A stretch of DNA of 64,000 bases from Marinobacterium mangrovicola (GCF_004339595.1 NZ_SMFU01000008.1:62001-126000), one strand, 5' to 3'. Shown: positions 8,968-23,751, counted from the first letter of the stretch. Made by a program: numbers and translations. The notes: a model not told the origin generated them from the sequence alone.

Positions 8968-11900
8968 ATGTCTGCAGCCAACTTCATTCACCTGAGGGTG
9001 CATACCGAATATTCCCTGTTCGATGGTCTGGTTCGCATAAAAGAGCTGGTCAAGGCAGCCGCAGAGGCCGGAATGCCCGCTGTCGGCATGACCGATCAGA
9101 CCAACATGTTTGCGCTGGTTAAGTTCTACAAGGCGGCTCTTGGCGCCGGTATCAAGCCGATTATCGGTGTTGATCTCTGGGTTGAGAACGAGCAGGAACC
9201 CGAGAGCGATCCTTACCGGATCACGCTGTTGGTGCGTAACGGTGAAGGTTACCGCAACCTGATGGAGCTGGTTTCCCTGGCCTATGAAAAGGGGCAGGGT
9301 ATCGTTGCTGACCGTGCGCTGGTCAAACGTGAGTGGGTCAGGGAGAAATCCGCGGGGCTTATTGCGCTTTCTGGATCCCGTCTGGGTGAAGTGGGTCGTG
9401 CTGTCCTGTCTGAAAGCAGTGATGCTGCGGATATAGTGCGCGAGTGGATGGATATATTCCCGGACAGCTTCTACCTGGAGATCCAGCGCACCGGACGCAC
9501 GGGTGATGAAACACTGGTGCACGGCAGTGTTGCTCTTGCCCGTGAAACCGGCTGTCCGCTGGTGGCTACGAACGAAGTGATGTTCATCAACGCGGCGGAT
9601 TTTGAAGCCCACGAGGCGCGAGTCTGTATCAACATGAGCCGCGCTCTGGAAGACCCCACCCGGCCGCGCAATTACTCCGATCAGCAGTATTTCCGCACCC
9701 CGGAAGAGATGACGGAGCTGTTCTCCGATATTCCCAGCGCCCTGGCCAACACGGTCGAGATCGCCCGCCGTTGTAATATCGAGATAGAGCTCGGCACCTA
9801 CTATCTGCCGCGTTATCCGATCCCGGAAGGGATCCTGATGGACGACTACTTCCGTTACCGCTCGCGCCAGGGGCTGGAAGAACGCCTCGAATTTCTCTAT
9901 GACACCAGCTCTCCTGAGTTCGCCGAGATCCGTAAACCCTACGATGCGCGGCTGAAGTTTGAGCTCGACATCATCATTCAGATGGGTTTCCCCGGCTACT
10001 TCCTCATCGTGATGGACTTCATCAAGTGGGGTAAAGACAACGGTATTCCGGTAGGGCCGGGACGAGGCTCGGGTGCCGGTTCCCTGGTGGCGTACGCGCT
10101 GAAGATCACCGACCTGGATCCGCTGGAATACGATCTGCTGTTCGAACGTTTCCTTAACCCGGAACGTGTCTCCATGCCTGACTTCGATATCGACTTCTGC
10201 ATGGATAACCGCGACCGGGTTATCGACTACGTGGCCGGCAAGTATGGCCGTGATGCGGTGTCCCAGATCATCACCTACGGCACCATGGCGGCCAAGGCGG
10301 TGGTGCGTGACGTGGCCCGAGTGCAGGGCAAACCGTTCGGTCTGGCGGACCGTCTCTCCAAGCTGATCCCGTTTGAAGTGGGTATGACCCTCTCCAAGGC
10401 CTGGGAGCAGGAAGAGCAGTTGCGCGAATTCGTTGAGTCCAGCGAAGAAGCACAGGAGATCATGGAGATGGCGTACAAGCTTGAGGGCGTTACCCGTAAC
10501 GTCGGCAAGCACGCCGGTGGTGTGGTTATCGCACCGACCAAGCTCACCGACTTCGCCGCGACCTATTGTGACGAAGAGGGTCACGGCCTGGTGACCCAGT
10601 TCGATAAGAACGATGTGGAAGAGGCGGGCCTGGTTAAGTTCGACTTCCTGGGTCTGCGAACGCTTACCATCATCGATTGGGCGCTGGAGATTATTAACGA
10701 TCAGCGTAAGCGCCGCGGTGAGGATAACCTGGAGATCGAAGGGATCGATCTGGAGGATCCGGAAACCTTCAAACTGCTGCAGAGTGCACAGACAACCGCG
10801 GTATTCCAGCTCGAATCCAGCGGTATGAAGGATCTGATCCGCCGCCTGCAGCCGTCGCGCTTCGAGGATATTATCGCCCTTGTGGCCCTGTTCCGTCCGG
10901 GCCCGCTGCAGTCCGGCATGGTGGATGACTTCATCAACCGTAAGCATGGCCGCGCCGAACTGGCCTGGCCACACCCGGACTATCAGCTCGATTCCCTGCA
11001 ACCTGTGCTTGAACCCACCTACGGCATCATCCTGTACCAGGAACAGGTTATGCAGATCGCCCAGGTGATGGCGGGCTATACCCTCGGCGGCGCGGATATG
11101 CTGCGTCGAGCCATGGGTAAGAAAAAGCCGGAAGAGATGGCCAAGCAGCGCGCCATCTTCCTGGAGGGTTGCGAAACCCAGGGGATAGATAAAGGCCTGG
11201 CCGGCAACATCTTCGACCTGGTGGAAAAATTCGCCGGTTACGGCTTTAACAAGTCGCACTCTGCGGCCTATGCGCTGGTCTCCTATCAGACCGCCTGGCT
11301 GAAACAGCACTACCCGGCGCCGTTTATGGCGGCGGTGATGTCCTCTGATATGCAGACCACCGAGAAGGTGGTGATCTTCATTGAGGAGTGCCGCCAGATG
11401 GGGCTGACCGTGCGTCTGCCCGATGTTAACGATGGCGAGTACAAGTTCACCGTTAATGACAAAAACGAAGTGATCTACGGTCTCGGCGCCATTAAGGGCG
11501 TCGGTGAGGGCCCGGTCGATGCCATCGTTAAGGCCCGTGCCGACGGCGGCGTGTTCACCGATCTGTTCGACTTCTGTAAGCGTGTTGGCAGTAAACGCCT
11601 GAACAAACGTGTGCTTGAAGCGCTGGTGCGCTGTGGTGCGCTGGACAGCCTGGGCGCAACCCGTGCTGTGCTCTGGCAGGCGATACCGGCGGCGCTGAAG
11701 TCGGCGGACCAGGAGGAGCAGAACCAGAGCGCCGGCATGTTCGACCTGTTTGGCGAGATGGAAGCCCAGGAAGAGAGCGATCCTTACGAGAATTATCGCG
11801 ACGCCCGTGAGTGGAGCGACAAGGAACGACTCACTGGCGAAAAGGATACCCTGGGGCTCTACGTCACTGGGCATCCCATCGATGAGTATGAAGCGGAGCT

Positions 11901-12468
11901 CAGGCATTTTGTGCGCAAAAAACTGGTCGATCTGCAGCCGGCCCGGGGGCAGGCGCAGAAGATGGCCGGTCTGGTGGTCGATATGCGCATGAAGAAAACC
12001 AAAAAGGGCGCCACGCTCTGTTTTGTGACCCTGGACGATCGCAGCGCCCGTATGGATGTCACCCTCTTTGGTGATGCCTATGATGCCGCGCGCAACAAGA
12101 TCGCCAAGGATGCAGTGCTGATCATCGAGGGCGAGGTCGCTAACGATGACTACAATGGTGGCTTGAAGGTGCGCGGTAACAAGGTCTACGGCATGGCCGA
12201 TGCGCGCTCCATGTATGCCAGTCATGTGGAGGTCAGCTGCCGTCATGACCAGATCAAGCGCCAGACACTTAAGAGCCTTGCCGAGACGCTCGGACGTGAA
12301 CGCACCCAGGATGGTGGGCTGCCAGTGATACTGAACTACCGGCGGGAAGATGCTGAAGGCCCGCTCTGTTTCGGTGACAACTGGCGGGTACGGGCCAGCG
12401 ATGATCTGATCATCGCGTTGAAGGAACAGTTCGGTAACGAGCAGGTCCAACTGCGCTTTGACCGCTGA
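8968..12468 (+). CDS. dnaE: DNA polymerase III alpha subunit
   Basis: DnaE is the replicative polymerase subunit. The 1166-residue protein opens with a PHP domain (FIHLRVHTEYSLFDG), followed by the PolC-type palm with the catalytic aspartates in MPDFDIDFCMDNRDR (about residues 401-407), fingers and thumb, the helix-hairpin-helix region and an OB fold near residues 990-1070; the C-terminus is a little divergent. The length is typical of DnaE1 (about 1160-1170). It sits 2 bp after rnhB. The long open frame on the opposite strand here is a codon-bias shadow. Confidence 0.97.
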   Translation: MSAANFIHLRVHTEYSLFDGLVRIKELVKAAAEAGMPAVGMTDQTNMFALVKFYKAALGAGIKPIIGVDLWVENEQEPESDPYRITLLVRNGEGYRNLMELVSLAYEKGQGIVADRALVKREWVREKSAGLIALSGSRLGEVGRAVLSESSDAADIVREWMDIFPDSFYLEIQRTGRTGDETLVHGSVALARETGCPLVATNEVMFINAADFEAHEARVCINMSRALEDPTRPRNYSDQQYFRTPEEMTELFSDIPSALANTVEIARRCNIEIELGTYYLPRYPIPEGILMDDYFRYRSRQGLEERLEFLYDTSSPEFAEIRKPYDARLKFELDIIIQMGFPGYFLIVMDFIKWGKDNGIPVGPGRGSGAGSLVAYALKITDLDPLEYDLLFERFLNPERVSMPDFDIDFCMDNRDRVIDYVAGKYGRDAVSQIITYGTMAAKAVVRDVARVQGKPFGLADRLSKLIPFEVGMTLSKAWEQEEQLREFVESSEEAQEIMEMAYKLEGVTRNVGKHAGGVVIAPTKLTDFAATYCDEEGHGLVTQFDKNDVEEAGLVKFDFLGLRTLTIIDWALEIINDQRKRRGEDNLEIEGIDLEDPETFKLLQSAQTTAVFQLESSGMKDLIRRLQPSRFEDIIALVALFRPGPLQSGMVDDFINRKHGRAELAWPHPDYQLDSLQPVLEPTYGIILYQEQVMQIAQVMAGYTLGGADMLRRAMGKKKPEEMAKQRAIFLEGCETQGIDKGLAGNIFDLVEKFAGYGFNKSHSAAYALVSYQTAWLKQHYPAPFMAAVMSSDMQTTEKVVIFIEECRQMGLTVRLPDVNDGEYKFTVNDKNEVIYGLGAIKGVGEGPVDAIVKARADGGVFTDLFDFCKRVGSKRLNKRVLEALVRCGALDSLGATRAVLWQAIPAALKSADQEEQNQSAGMFDLFGEMEAQEESDPYENYRDAREWSDKERLTGEKDTLGLYVTGHPIDEYEAELRHFVRKKLVDLQPARGQAQKMAGLVVDMRMKKTKKGATLCFVTLDDRSARMDVTLFGDAYDAARNKIAKDAVLIIEGEVANDDYNGGLKVRGNKVYGMADARSMYASHVEVSCRHDQIKRQTLKSLAETLGRERTQDGGLPVILNYRREDAEGPLCFGDNWRVRASDDLIIALKEQFGNEQVQLRFDR

Positions 12469-12586
12469 ACGCTAAGGTACCCGGAACCGGGGTGGAGTCT
12501 ATGACCCTCTCCCGGTAGAATCTCCCTATTTCGGCAGGCCTCTATGGGCGCCGTTTAACACACTAAAAGAGCAGAAGCAGACGCGC

Positions 12587-13535
12587 ATGAATCCTAACTA
12601 TCTGGATTTCGAACAGCCGATCGCCGAGCTGGAAGCAAAAATCAACGAGCTGCGCCTCGTCGGTGAAGACAATGAAGATCTCAATCTGGCCGATGAAATC
12701 GGACGGTTGCAGGACAAAAGCCGCAGCCTGACGCAGAGTATTTTCTCTGACCTGACCGCCTGGCAGATCTCCCAGCTGGCGCGTCACCCCAAGCGTCCGT
12801 ACACCTTCGACTACGTGAAGCACGCCTTCGAAGAGTTTGAAGAGATCCACGGTGACCGTCATTTCTCCGATGATCAGGCGCTGGTCGGTGGTATCGCTCG
12901 TCTGGATGACAAGCCGGTGATGATCGTGGGCCACCAGAAGGGCCGCGAAGTGAAAGAGAAGGTGAAGCGTAACTTCGGTATGCCGCGTCCTGAAGGCTAC
13001 CGCAAGGCGCTACGCCTGATGGAGATGGCAGAGCGTTTCAACCTGCCGGTGCTGACCTTTATCGATACACCGGGGGCTTACCCGGGCATCGACGCCGAAG
13101 AACGCGGCCAGTCGGAAGCGATCGCCTATAACCTGGCGAAAATGTCGCACCTGCGTACGCCGATCATTTCCACCGTTATCGGTGAGGGTGGCTCCGGTGG
13201 TGCGCTGGCGATCGGTGTTTGTGACGAGCTGCTGATGCTGCAGTACAGCACCTACTCCGTTATCTCGCCGGAAGGTTGTGCGTCTATCCTGTGGAAGAGT
13301 GCCGAGCGTGCCTCCGATGCTGCCAAGGCGATGGGTATCACCTCTGAGCGCCTGCACGAGCTGGGCCTGGTTGACCGTGTAATCTCCGAGCCGTTGGGCG
13401 GCGCACATCGTGATCCTGCGTTGATGGCGGCGAACCTGCAGCAGGTGCTGGTAGAAACGCTGGATCGCATGCAGGGCATGTCGATCGATGATCTGCTTGA
13501 TCGCCGCTATGCACGCCTCAGGGACTACGGGCGCA

Positions 13536-13546
<11 letters not shown>
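12587..13546 (+). CDS. accA: Acetyl-CoA carboxylase carboxyltransferase alpha subunit
   Basis: AccA and AccD form the carboxyltransferase that moves CO2 from biotin-BCCP to acetyl-CoA, the committed step of fatty acid synthesis. The 319-residue protein has the expected N-terminal helical region and the crotonase-like carboxyltransferase core with DTPGAYPG and [13 protein letters not shown] 118-bp gap separates it from dnaE, so it may have its own promoter, although I see no convincing -35/-10 pair. tilS begins inside or at its 3' end. Confidence 0.96.
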
Positions 13547-16548
<3,002 letters not shown>

Positions 16549-16553
16549 GCTAA

Positions 16554-17867
<1,314 letters not shown>

Positions 17868-17883
17868 TCGCCCGGTCTTAAGG

Positions 17884-17912
17884 AAAGGGGGCTGAAAAGG
17901 CCCCTTTTTTTT
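17884..17912 (+). terminator. Intrinsic terminator after eno
   Basis: A G+C-rich hairpin (AAAGGGGGC, loop, GCCCCTTTT; arms pair with one G-T wobble) runs directly into eight T residues, 17 bp after the enolase stop codon. It should end the pyrG-eno transcript and lies before ftsB. Confidence 0.85.
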
Positions 17913-17963
17913 GCACCTTAGGTAGGATAGGACAGGTTTAGCCGGGCGCTGAGCCTGTTTAGT

Positions 17964-18296
17964 GTGCGCTCCGGCAAGAAAAAGCGTAGAGAGGCGTTTG
18001 TGTACCGCTGGCTTTTGTTAATTTTGCTGCTGATGTTCGCGGGTTTGCAGTACCGGCTCTGGTTCGGTGAGGCCAACCTGCGCCAGGTCTGGCAACTCGA
18101 GGATCAGATCGAGCAGCAGCGGCTTGAAAATGCGCGCCTGGTTGAGCGGAATACAAGGCTCGAAGCCGAGGTGCAGGATCTGAAAAAAGGGCTGGCGGCG
18201 CTGGAAGAGCGTGCGCGCAGCGAGCTGGGCATGATCCGGGAAGGGGAGACCTTTTTCCAGCTGATCGAGCCTGAGCAGGAGAAGAGCAAACGTTGA
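17964..18296 (+). CDS. ftsB: Cell division protein FtsB
   Basis: FtsB forms a complex with FtsL and FtsQ that activates septal peptidoglycan synthesis. The protein of up to 110 residues has a short basic N-terminus (RSGKKKRREAF), one membrane helix (WLLLILLLMFAGLQYRLWFG) and a periplasmic coiled coil ending in the conserved ALEERARSELGMIREGETFFQL. The start is a GTG at 17964; a second GTG at 18000 would remove the basic leader, so the start is uncertain. It overlaps truD by 4 bp. ispD and ispF, commonly next to ftsB, are absent. Confidence 0.9.
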   Translation: MRSGKKKRREAFVYRWLLLILLLMFAGLQYRLWFGEANLRQVWQLEDQIEQQRLENARLVERNTRLEAEVQDLKKGLAALEERARSELGMIREGETFFQLIEPEQEKSKR

Positions 18297-19384
18297 GCGA
18301 CTATCAAACTACACCGGCCGGTCAGGACACTGAAACGCCTCGCTGGCGGGACACCCCCGTGTGGCTCCATGGCGAACCCGGCGTCAGTGCGACCCTCAGG
18401 GCCGAGCCGGAAGATTTCCGCGTGGTTGAAAACCTGGGTTTCGAGCCGGATGGCGAGGGGGAGCACCAGTTCCTCTATATCCGTAAGACCGGTGAGAATA
18501 CCGACTGGGTGGCGCGTCAGCTGGCAAACTTCTGCCAGGTGAGCCCCCGGGATGTGAGTTACGCCGGTAAAAAAGACCGTCACGCGGTGACCGAGCAATG
18601 GTTCTGTGTACATATGCCCGGGCATCGGGCCAGCCTGAACTGGAAGCTGTTCGGTGGTGATAGCATTGAGGTGCTGCGGGCTGAAAAACATGGCCGCAAA
18701 CTGCGTCTTGGTTCATTACAGGGTAACCGTTTCGAGCTGCGTCTGCGTGATGTATCCGACGGTGCTGAACTGGAGCGCCGCTTTGCGCTGTTGGCCCAGG
18801 GCGTGCCTAACTATTTTGGTGAGCAGCGCTTTGGTCATGATTTCGGTAATATCGAGAAAGGCCTGGCGCTGATTGCCGGTCGCTTCAAAGAGCGGCAGCG
18901 GCACAAAAAGGGGCTCTATATCTCGGCGGTGCGTTCCTGGTTGTTTAACCGGCTGATTTCTGAGCGGATCGAAAGAGGTCTTTGGGATACATTGATAGAA
19001 GGCGATGTGCTGATGATCAATGGTTCGCAAAGCTGTTTCCGCTATGATAGCGCGGACGCGTCAATGGCCGAGCGCCTGCACGGCGGCGAGCTTAACTTGA
19101 CGGGGCCCTTGTGGGGTCGGGGTGAGCTAATGACCGAAGCCGCCGCCCGCGAGTTCGAACAGGATGTTTACGGCACGGAGTCGACCGTCTGTGAACAGCT
19201 GGAGCAGTTGGGGCTGAAGCAGGAAAGACGCTCGCTACGCCTGGTACCGGAGTCGCTTGCGATAGAGCGTGAGAGTGACGGACAATGGCGACTGAGTTTT
19301 GATCTGCCCGCTGGCTCCTTTGCAACCAGCGTACTGCGTGAATTATGCAACTGGCAAACACCTCAGAGTGGCGCCGGGCAGTAA
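18293..19384 (+). CDS. truD: tRNA pseudouridine(13) synthase TruD
   Basis: TruD makes pseudouridine 13 in tRNA(Glu). The 363-residue protein has the catalytic aspartate in the family motif VSYAGKKDRHAVTEQWF (about residues 83-99) and the later NYFGEQRFG motif. The start is TTG 18293, overlapping the ftsB stop codon by 4 bp, which implies coupled translation. ATG codons lie only well inside the conserved domain, which supports the TTG. Confidence 0.94.
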   Translation: MSDYQTTPAGQDTETPRWRDTPVWLHGEPGVSATLRAEPEDFRVVENLGFEPDGEGEHQFLYIRKTGENTDWVARQLANFCQVSPRDVSYAGKKDRHAVTEQWFCVHMPGHRASLNWKLFGGDSIEVLRAEKHGRKLRLGSLQGNRFELRLRDVSDGAELERRFALLAQGVPNYFGEQRFGHDFGNIEKGLALIAGRFKERQRHKKGLYISAVRSWLFNRLISERIERGLWDTLIEGDVLMINGSQSCFRYDSADASMAERLHGGELNLTGPLWGRGELMTEAAAREFEQDVYGTESTVCEQLEQLGLKQERRSLRLVPESLAIERESDGQWRLSFDLPAGSFATSVLRELCNWQTPQSGAGQ

Positions 19385-19461
19385 GTTTTAAATACGAATC
19401 TTTGACAGCAGTTTGATTGGATACAGGGCACAGAGAAGGCCCGGCGGAGTATTCCCACCCG

Positions 19462-20220
19462 ATGCATATTTTGATTTCTAACGATGATGGCGTTTACGCG
19501 CCGGGCCTTGCAGCTTTGGCCAAGGCTCTGCAGAAAGACGCCAAATCGGTTTGCGTGGTCGCACCGGATCGTAACCGTAGCGGCGCCAGTAACTCACTGA
19601 CGCTGGACCGGCCGCTGGAAGCGCATACGCACGATTCAGGATTTATCAGTATCAACGGTACGCCCACTGATTGTGTTCACCTGGGTGTCTCCGGTCTTTT
19701 CAGTGCAGAGCGTAAACCCGATGTGGTGGTCTCCGGTATCAATGCCGGCGCTAACCTGGGCGATGATGTTATTTATTCGGGCACGGTAGCGGCGGCCATG
19801 GAGGGGCGCAACTGCTCCCTACCTGCGATCGCGGTCTCGCTGTGCAGCTTTCATCCCAAGCATTTTGAAACCGCTGCCGAGATTGTGCGCGAGCTGCTAC
19901 AGCGGCTTGAGTCTTTGGTGCTGGCGCCGCGTACCGTACTGAATGTCAATGTGCCGGATCTGCCACTGGATCAGATCAAGGGGATTCACGTGACCCGCCT
20001 TGGGCATCGTTTTGCCGGTGAGGCACCGGTGCAGACCCAGGACCCCCGTGGGCGTACACGTTACTGGATCGCCGGCACCGGCGAGCCGGCGGACAGCGGT
20101 CCCGGCACCGATTTCTACGCGGTTGCCGAGGGCTATGTGTCGATCACGCCACTGCAGATCGATATGACGCATTATTCGGGTATGGATAACCTGGCGCTCT
20201 GGCTGGAGGAGATGAATTGA
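19462..20220 (+). CDS. surE: 5'/3'-nucleotidase SurE
   Basis: SurE is a metal-dependent nucleotidase and exopolyphosphatase active in stationary phase. I start at ATG 19462, giving [15 protein letters not shown], the canonical N-terminus with the metal-binding Asp pair; an upstream in-frame ATG at 19417 adds 15 unconserved residues. The [19 protein letters not shown] motif is intact and the length (252 residues) is normal. It is in the surE-pcm-(DUF368)-nlpD-rpoS block and overlaps pcm by 4 bp. Confidence 0.95.
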   Translation: MHILISNDDGVYAPGLAALAKALQKDAKSVCVVAPDRNRSGASNSLTLDRPLEAHTHDSGFISINGTPTDCVHLGVSGLFSAERKPDVVVSGINAGANLGDDVIYSGTVAAAMEGRNCSLPAIAVSLCSFHPKHFETAAEIVRELLQRLESLVLAPRTVLNVNVPDLPLDQIKGIHVTRLGHRFAGEAPVQTQDPRGRTRYWIAGTGEPADSGPGTDFYAVAEGYVSITPLQIDMTHYSGMDNLALWLEEMN

Positions 20221-20885
20221 ACGACGTTCTGTTTCAGGGCATAGGGATGACCTCCCGAAGGACTCGGGACCGCCTGGTAACGCGATTACGTGAACAGGGT
20301 ATAGAAAACGACAAAGTACTGACGGTGGTGCGTGACACCCCAAGACATATCTTTATTGACGAGGCGCTGTCGCATCGCGCCTACGAAGACAGCTCTCTTC
20401 CCATCGGTTTTAACCAGACCATCTCCCAGCCCTACATCGTCGCCAGAATGACCGAACTGCTGTTAGAGGACGGACCACGGCAGAATGTGCTGGAAGTGGG
20501 CACAGGGTCCGGCTATCAAACCGCGATACTGGCTCAGCTGGTGGGCCAGGTGTACAGCGTGGAACGTATCCGCCCGCTACAGGAGAAGGCGCGCAAACGG
20601 ATTCAGCAATTGCGTCTGCATAACGTGATGCTGCGTCATACCGATGGTGGTATGGGTTGGCCCGACAGAGGCCCCTTCGATGGCATTCTGGTCACGGCAG
20701 CGCCGGAAAAAGTCCCCGAAGAGCTGCTAGAGCAGCTGACTATCGGCGGCGTGATGGTATTGCCGGTGGGTGACGGGGAGGGTCAGATATTGATGCGCAT
20801 CCGTCGTACCGGAGAGGAAACCTTTGAGCGCGAAGAGCTCGAAGCCGTTCGTTTTGTGCCGCTGCTGGCGGGGACCGTGCGTTGA
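20217..20885 (+). CDS. pcm: Protein-L-isoaspartate O-methyltransferase
   Basis: Pcm methylates isoaspartyl residues in damaged proteins with S-adenosylmethionine, which starts their repair. The SAM-binding motif [15 protein letters not shown] and the family motif [14 protein letters not shown] are present. The start may be TTG 20217, which has a strong GGAGGAG ribosome site and overlaps surE by 4 bp (222 residues), or ATG 20247 ([10 protein letters not shown], 212 residues), which also has an AGGG site. The product starts close to the E. coli length in either case. The next gene overlaps by 4 bp. Confidence 0.94.
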   Translation: MNDVLFQGIGMTSRRTRDRLVTRLREQGIENDKVLTVVRDTPRHIFIDEALSHRAYEDSSLPIGFNQTISQPYIVARMTELLLEDGPRQNVLEVGTGSGYQTAILAQLVGQVYSVERIRPLQEKARKRIQQLRLHNVMLRHTDGGMGWPDRGPFDGILVTAAPEKVPEELLEQLTIGGVMVLPVGDGEGQILMRIRRTGEETFEREELEAVRFVPLLAGTVR

Positions 20886-21838
20886 ATCAGGAAGGTGTAC
20901 GCGTGCGCAGCGCAAGGGATTATCTGAAGCTGGCCGGCAAGGGCATGATGATGGGCGCGGCCGATGCCGTGCCGGGCGTTTCCGGCGGCACCATCGCATT
21001 TATTACCGGGATCTACGAAGAACTTATCGAAAGCATCCGCCGCTGTGATCTGCAGGCGCTGCGGATTCTGTTTAGCCAGGGGATCGGAGCCTGCTGGCGC
21101 CATATCAACGGTACTTTCCTGGTCACGTTGCTTTCCGGCATCATCATCAGTCTGGTGACCCTGGCGCGGGTGGTGCTCTATCTGCTGGATAATCAGCCGG
21201 TATTGCTCTGGTCATTCTTTTTCGGCCTCATACTCGCGTCTGTCTGGAGTCTGGTGCGGCATGTGAAAGGCTGGAACCTGAACTCTAATCTGACCTTCCT
21301 GCTGGGTGCGCTGGTCGCTTACGTGATCACCTCTATGGTGCCCGGTACGGTTAGTGTCACGCCCTGGACCCTGTTTGGCTCAGGCATGCTGGCGATCTGC
21401 GCCATGATTCTGCCCGGCATATCCGGAAGTTTTATTCTGCTTTTGCTGGGGATGTACGCGCCAATACTGGCTGCAGTAAAAGGTTTCGAGTTTGTCTCGC
21501 TGGCGCTTTTTGTGGGCGGTTGTGTGATCGGCTTGATTAGCTTTTCACGCCTGCTAAGCTGGGCCTTCCACCATCATCGGCGCATGATTCTGGCGTTGTT
21601 GGGCGGGTTTATGCTGGGCTCGTTGAACAAGGTCTGGCCATGGAAGTATACCCTCTCCTACACCCTCGATCGCCATGGTGAAGCGGTCCCGCTGCTGCAG
21701 CGTAATGTCTTTCCGTCGGCCTTTAACGAGCTGACAGGTCTGCCGGCGCAGCTTTGGCCGGCGTTGGCATTGATGCTGGTAGGCGTGGTGCTGGTATTGG
21801 TACTGGATAGAAATACGGGCGGCAGCTCGGGGCACTAG
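20882..21838 (+). CDS. DUF368 membrane protein, PopT-type polyprenyl-phosphate translocase
   Basis: The 318-residue integral membrane protein has about eight hydrophobic segments and the DUF368 hallmark near the N-terminus, [21 protein letters not shown], with a second similar half motif [18 protein letters not shown] in the middle, which suggests an internal repeat. DUF368 proteins (PopT) have been reported to return undecaprenyl phosphate across the inner membrane, recycling the carrier for peptidoglycan and O-antigen. The start is TTG 20882, overlapping pcm by 4 bp, so it is translationally coupled to the surE-pcm operon. The family assignment is firm; the lipid-carrier role is taken from recent family work and not visible from sequence alone. 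Confidence 0.85.
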   Translation: MNQEGVRVRSARDYLKLAGKGMMMGAADAVPGVSGGTIAFITGIYEELIESIRRCDLQALRILFSQGIGACWRHINGTFLVTLLSGIIISLVTLARVVLYLLDNQPVLLWSFFFGLILASVWSLVRHVKGWNLNSNLTFLLGALVAYVITSMVPGTVSVTPWTLFGSGMLAICAMILPGISGSFILLLLGMYAPILAAVKGFEFVSLALFVGGCVIGLISFSRLLSWAFHHHRRMILALLGGFMLGSLNKVWPWKYTLSYTLDRHGEAVPLLQRNVFPSAFNELTGLPAQLWPALALMLVGVVLVLVLDRNTGGSSGH

Positions 21839-21895
21839 CCCGGGCTGGTAGCTCAGATGAGTCGCTCAGAGTAGCAACAACAGCAAGGAGGTTGG

Positions 21896-22669
21896 GTGCG
21901 GAGTGTGAAGCGCAATATGCAGATCTGGGTAGTTGTACTTGCTGCATGCGCTCTTGCTGCCTGCTCTGGTGGTTATGCCCCGGTCACCGAGCAATCGCTT
22001 GGCAGCCGCTACAACGGCCCAGTGCCTTCCACCTATACCGTCAGCCGTGGTGATACCCTCTATTCCATCGCCTGGCGCTACGGTCTCGATTTCAAATCCG
22101 TCGCTCGCCTCAATGGTATCGACAGCCGTTATCTTATATATCCAGGCCAGAAGCTGCGCTTGAAGGGCCAGGCGGTTGCTTCCAGCCCGCGTCCGAGTGG
22201 AACCAAAAGCTCTCCCCCGGCTCAAACTCCTTCGACTGCCAGTCGGCCAAAGAGTACCGCCAAGCCGATGCCGGCACCCGCGGTGTCATCCAGCGATATT
22301 CAGTGGCGTTGGCCTACCCAGGGTAAATTGATCGGCGGCTATTCCTCTGGCTCCAGTCCCAATAAGGGGATAGATCTGGCAGGCAATACCGGTGATCCCG
22401 TCTATGCGGCGGCCTCCGGCACGGTGGTGTATGCAGGCAGCGGACTTCTGGGATACGGGAATCTGGTTATCCTCAACCATAACCGCCAGTACTTAAGTGC
22501 TTATGCACATAACAGTCGCATCCTGGTCAAGGAAAGTGATAGTGTGAAGGTCGGCGATAAGATTGCCGAGCTTGGAAATACTGGTGCCAATCGTCCGATG
22601 CTCCATTTCGAGATCAGGCGTGACGGTAAGCCTGTAAATCCGCTGCAGTATCTGCCCAAAAAACAATAA
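21896..22669 (+). CDS. nlpD: Amidase activator lipoprotein NlpD
   Basis: NlpD activates the periplasmic amidase AmiC for septal peptidoglycan splitting. The 257-residue protein starts at GTG 21896 (a second GTG at 21905 is possible; AAGGAGG lies just upstream) and has a lipoprotein signal with two candidate LAAC lipoboxes in VVLAACALAACSGG. A LysM domain (YTVSRGDTLYSIAWRYGLD, about residues 45-88), a Ser/Pro/Thr-rich linker and a LytM/M23 domain follow. The M23 zinc motif is degenerate (NKGIDLAG instead of an HxxxD), as in E. coli NlpD, so it is an activator and not an endopeptidase. The main rpoS promoter usually lies inside nlpD. Confidence 0.93.
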   Translation: MRSVKRNMQIWVVVLAACALAACSGGYAPVTEQSLGSRYNGPVPSTYTVSRGDTLYSIAWRYGLDFKSVARLNGIDSRYLIYPGQKLRLKGQAVASSPRPSGTKSSPPAQTPSTASRPKSTAKPMPAPAVSSSDIQWRWPTQGKLIGGYSSGSSPNKGIDLAGNTGDPVYAAASGTVVYAGSGLLGYGNLVILNHNRQYLSAYAHNSRILVKESDSVKVGDKIAELGNTGANRPMLHFEIRRDGKPVNPLQYLPKKQ

Positions 22670-22711
22670 TAAGTCAGATAGCGTCAATGCTAGATGCATG
22701 GGGGAAATCAG

Positions 22712-23743
22712 ATGGTAACAGTCGGAACCAAGGACTACGACACCTTGAATTCGGGTCCAGATCAAGATGTGGATACCGACGACGAGATGGAGATGAACCA
22801 GGCGGACGAGCCCGATACCAGCGATTCGGATGACTCGAACGAAGTACCTGACTTCATCAACAGTGGCCGTGGTCGAGGAAGTATGGCGCATAAGGATCTG
22901 GTGAATGCCAAGACCCTGGATGCCACTCAGCTATACCTGAACGAAATCGGCTTTTCACCTTTGTTGACTGCGGAAGAGGAAGTTTACTTCTCACGCAGGG
23001 CTCTGAAGGGGGATGAAGCCTCCCGCAAGCGAATGATTGAGAGCAATCTCCGGTTGGTGGTGAAAATCGCCAGGCGTTATATCAATCGCGGCCTCTCTCT
23101 GCTCGACCTGATCGAAGAGGGTAACCTCGGCCTGATCAGGGCGGTGGAAAAATTCGATCCCGAACGCGGTTTCCGCTTCTCGACCTATGCCACCTGGTGG
23201 ATTCGTCAGACCATCGAACGGGCGATCATGAACCAGACCCGAACGATTCGCTTGCCGATCCATGTGGTCAAGGAGCTCAATGTCTATCTGCGAGCCTCGC
23301 GTGAGCTGGCGCAGAAGCTGGACCACGAGCCCTCAGCCGAAGAGATCGCCCAACTGGTCGATAAGCCGGTAGAGGATGTGGAGCGGATGCTGGGCCTGAA
23401 TGAGCGCATCGGTTCAGTGGATACGCCGGTGGGTGGCAGCAGTGATAAATCGTTGCTCGATACTATCGCCGACCAGGTCTCCGGGGATCCGGAAACACTG
23501 CTGCAGAACACCAATATCAGCGGTAACCTGAACAAATGGCTGGATATGTTGCCGGAGAAGCACGCCGATGTGCTATCCCGTCGTTTCGGATTACGCGGAC
23601 ATGAGATGTCCACGCTGGAACAGGTGGGACGCGAGATCGGTCTCACCCGCGAGCGTGTGCGCCAGATCCAGGTAGAGGCACTGCGTAAACTCAGAGAGAT
23701 CGTGGAGAAAAACGGTCTTTCGGGCGAAGATCTATTGCAGTGA
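22712..23743 (+). CDS. rpoS: RNA polymerase sigma factor RpoS
   Basis: RpoS is the stationary-phase and general-stress sigma factor. I use ATG 22712, which has a GGGGA ribosome site at the right distance and gives 343 residues; an ATG at 22694 lies upstream. After an acidic N-terminus come region 1.2 ([16 protein letters not shown]), region 2 ([20 protein letters not shown] and [17 protein letters not shown]), region 3 and the region 4 helix-turn-helix ([19 protein letters not shown]). The position after nlpD is canonical. Confidence 0.96.
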   Translation: MVTVGTKDYDTLNSGPDQDVDTDDEMEMNQADEPDTSDSDDSNEVPDFINSGRGRGSMAHKDLVNAKTLDATQLYLNEIGFSPLLTAEEEVYFSRRALKGDEASRKRMIESNLRLVVKIARRYINRGLSLLDLIEEGNLGLIRAVEKFDPERGFRFSTYATWWIRQTIERAIMNQTRTIRLPIHVVKELNVYLRASRELAQKLDHEPSAEEIAQLVDKPVEDVERMLGLNERIGSVDTPVGGSSDKSLLDTIADQVSGDPETLLQNTNISGNLNKWLDMLPEKHADVLSRRFGLRGHEMSTLEQVGREIGLTRERVRQIQVEALRKLREIVEKNGLSGEDLLQ

Positions 23744-23751
23744 TCTCCGCC

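Noticed and set aside
8917-12450. Open frame of more than 1100 codons on the - strand opposite dnaE
   Set aside because: It mirrors dnaE codon by codon, has low-complexity His/Gln/Gly composition, no start or ribosome site and no recognisable domain; it is a product of GC-rich codon usage.
12479-12490. Palindrome CCCGGAACCGGG after dnaE, considered as a terminator
   Set aside because: The loop is only two bases and no T-run follows, so it does not look like an intrinsic terminator.
21841-21895. Sequence resembling the D-arm of a tRNA (GGTAGCTCAGATGAG) before nlpD
   Set aside because: No matching acceptor stem, anticodon arm or T-loop GTTCGA sequence; it is the leader of nlpD.
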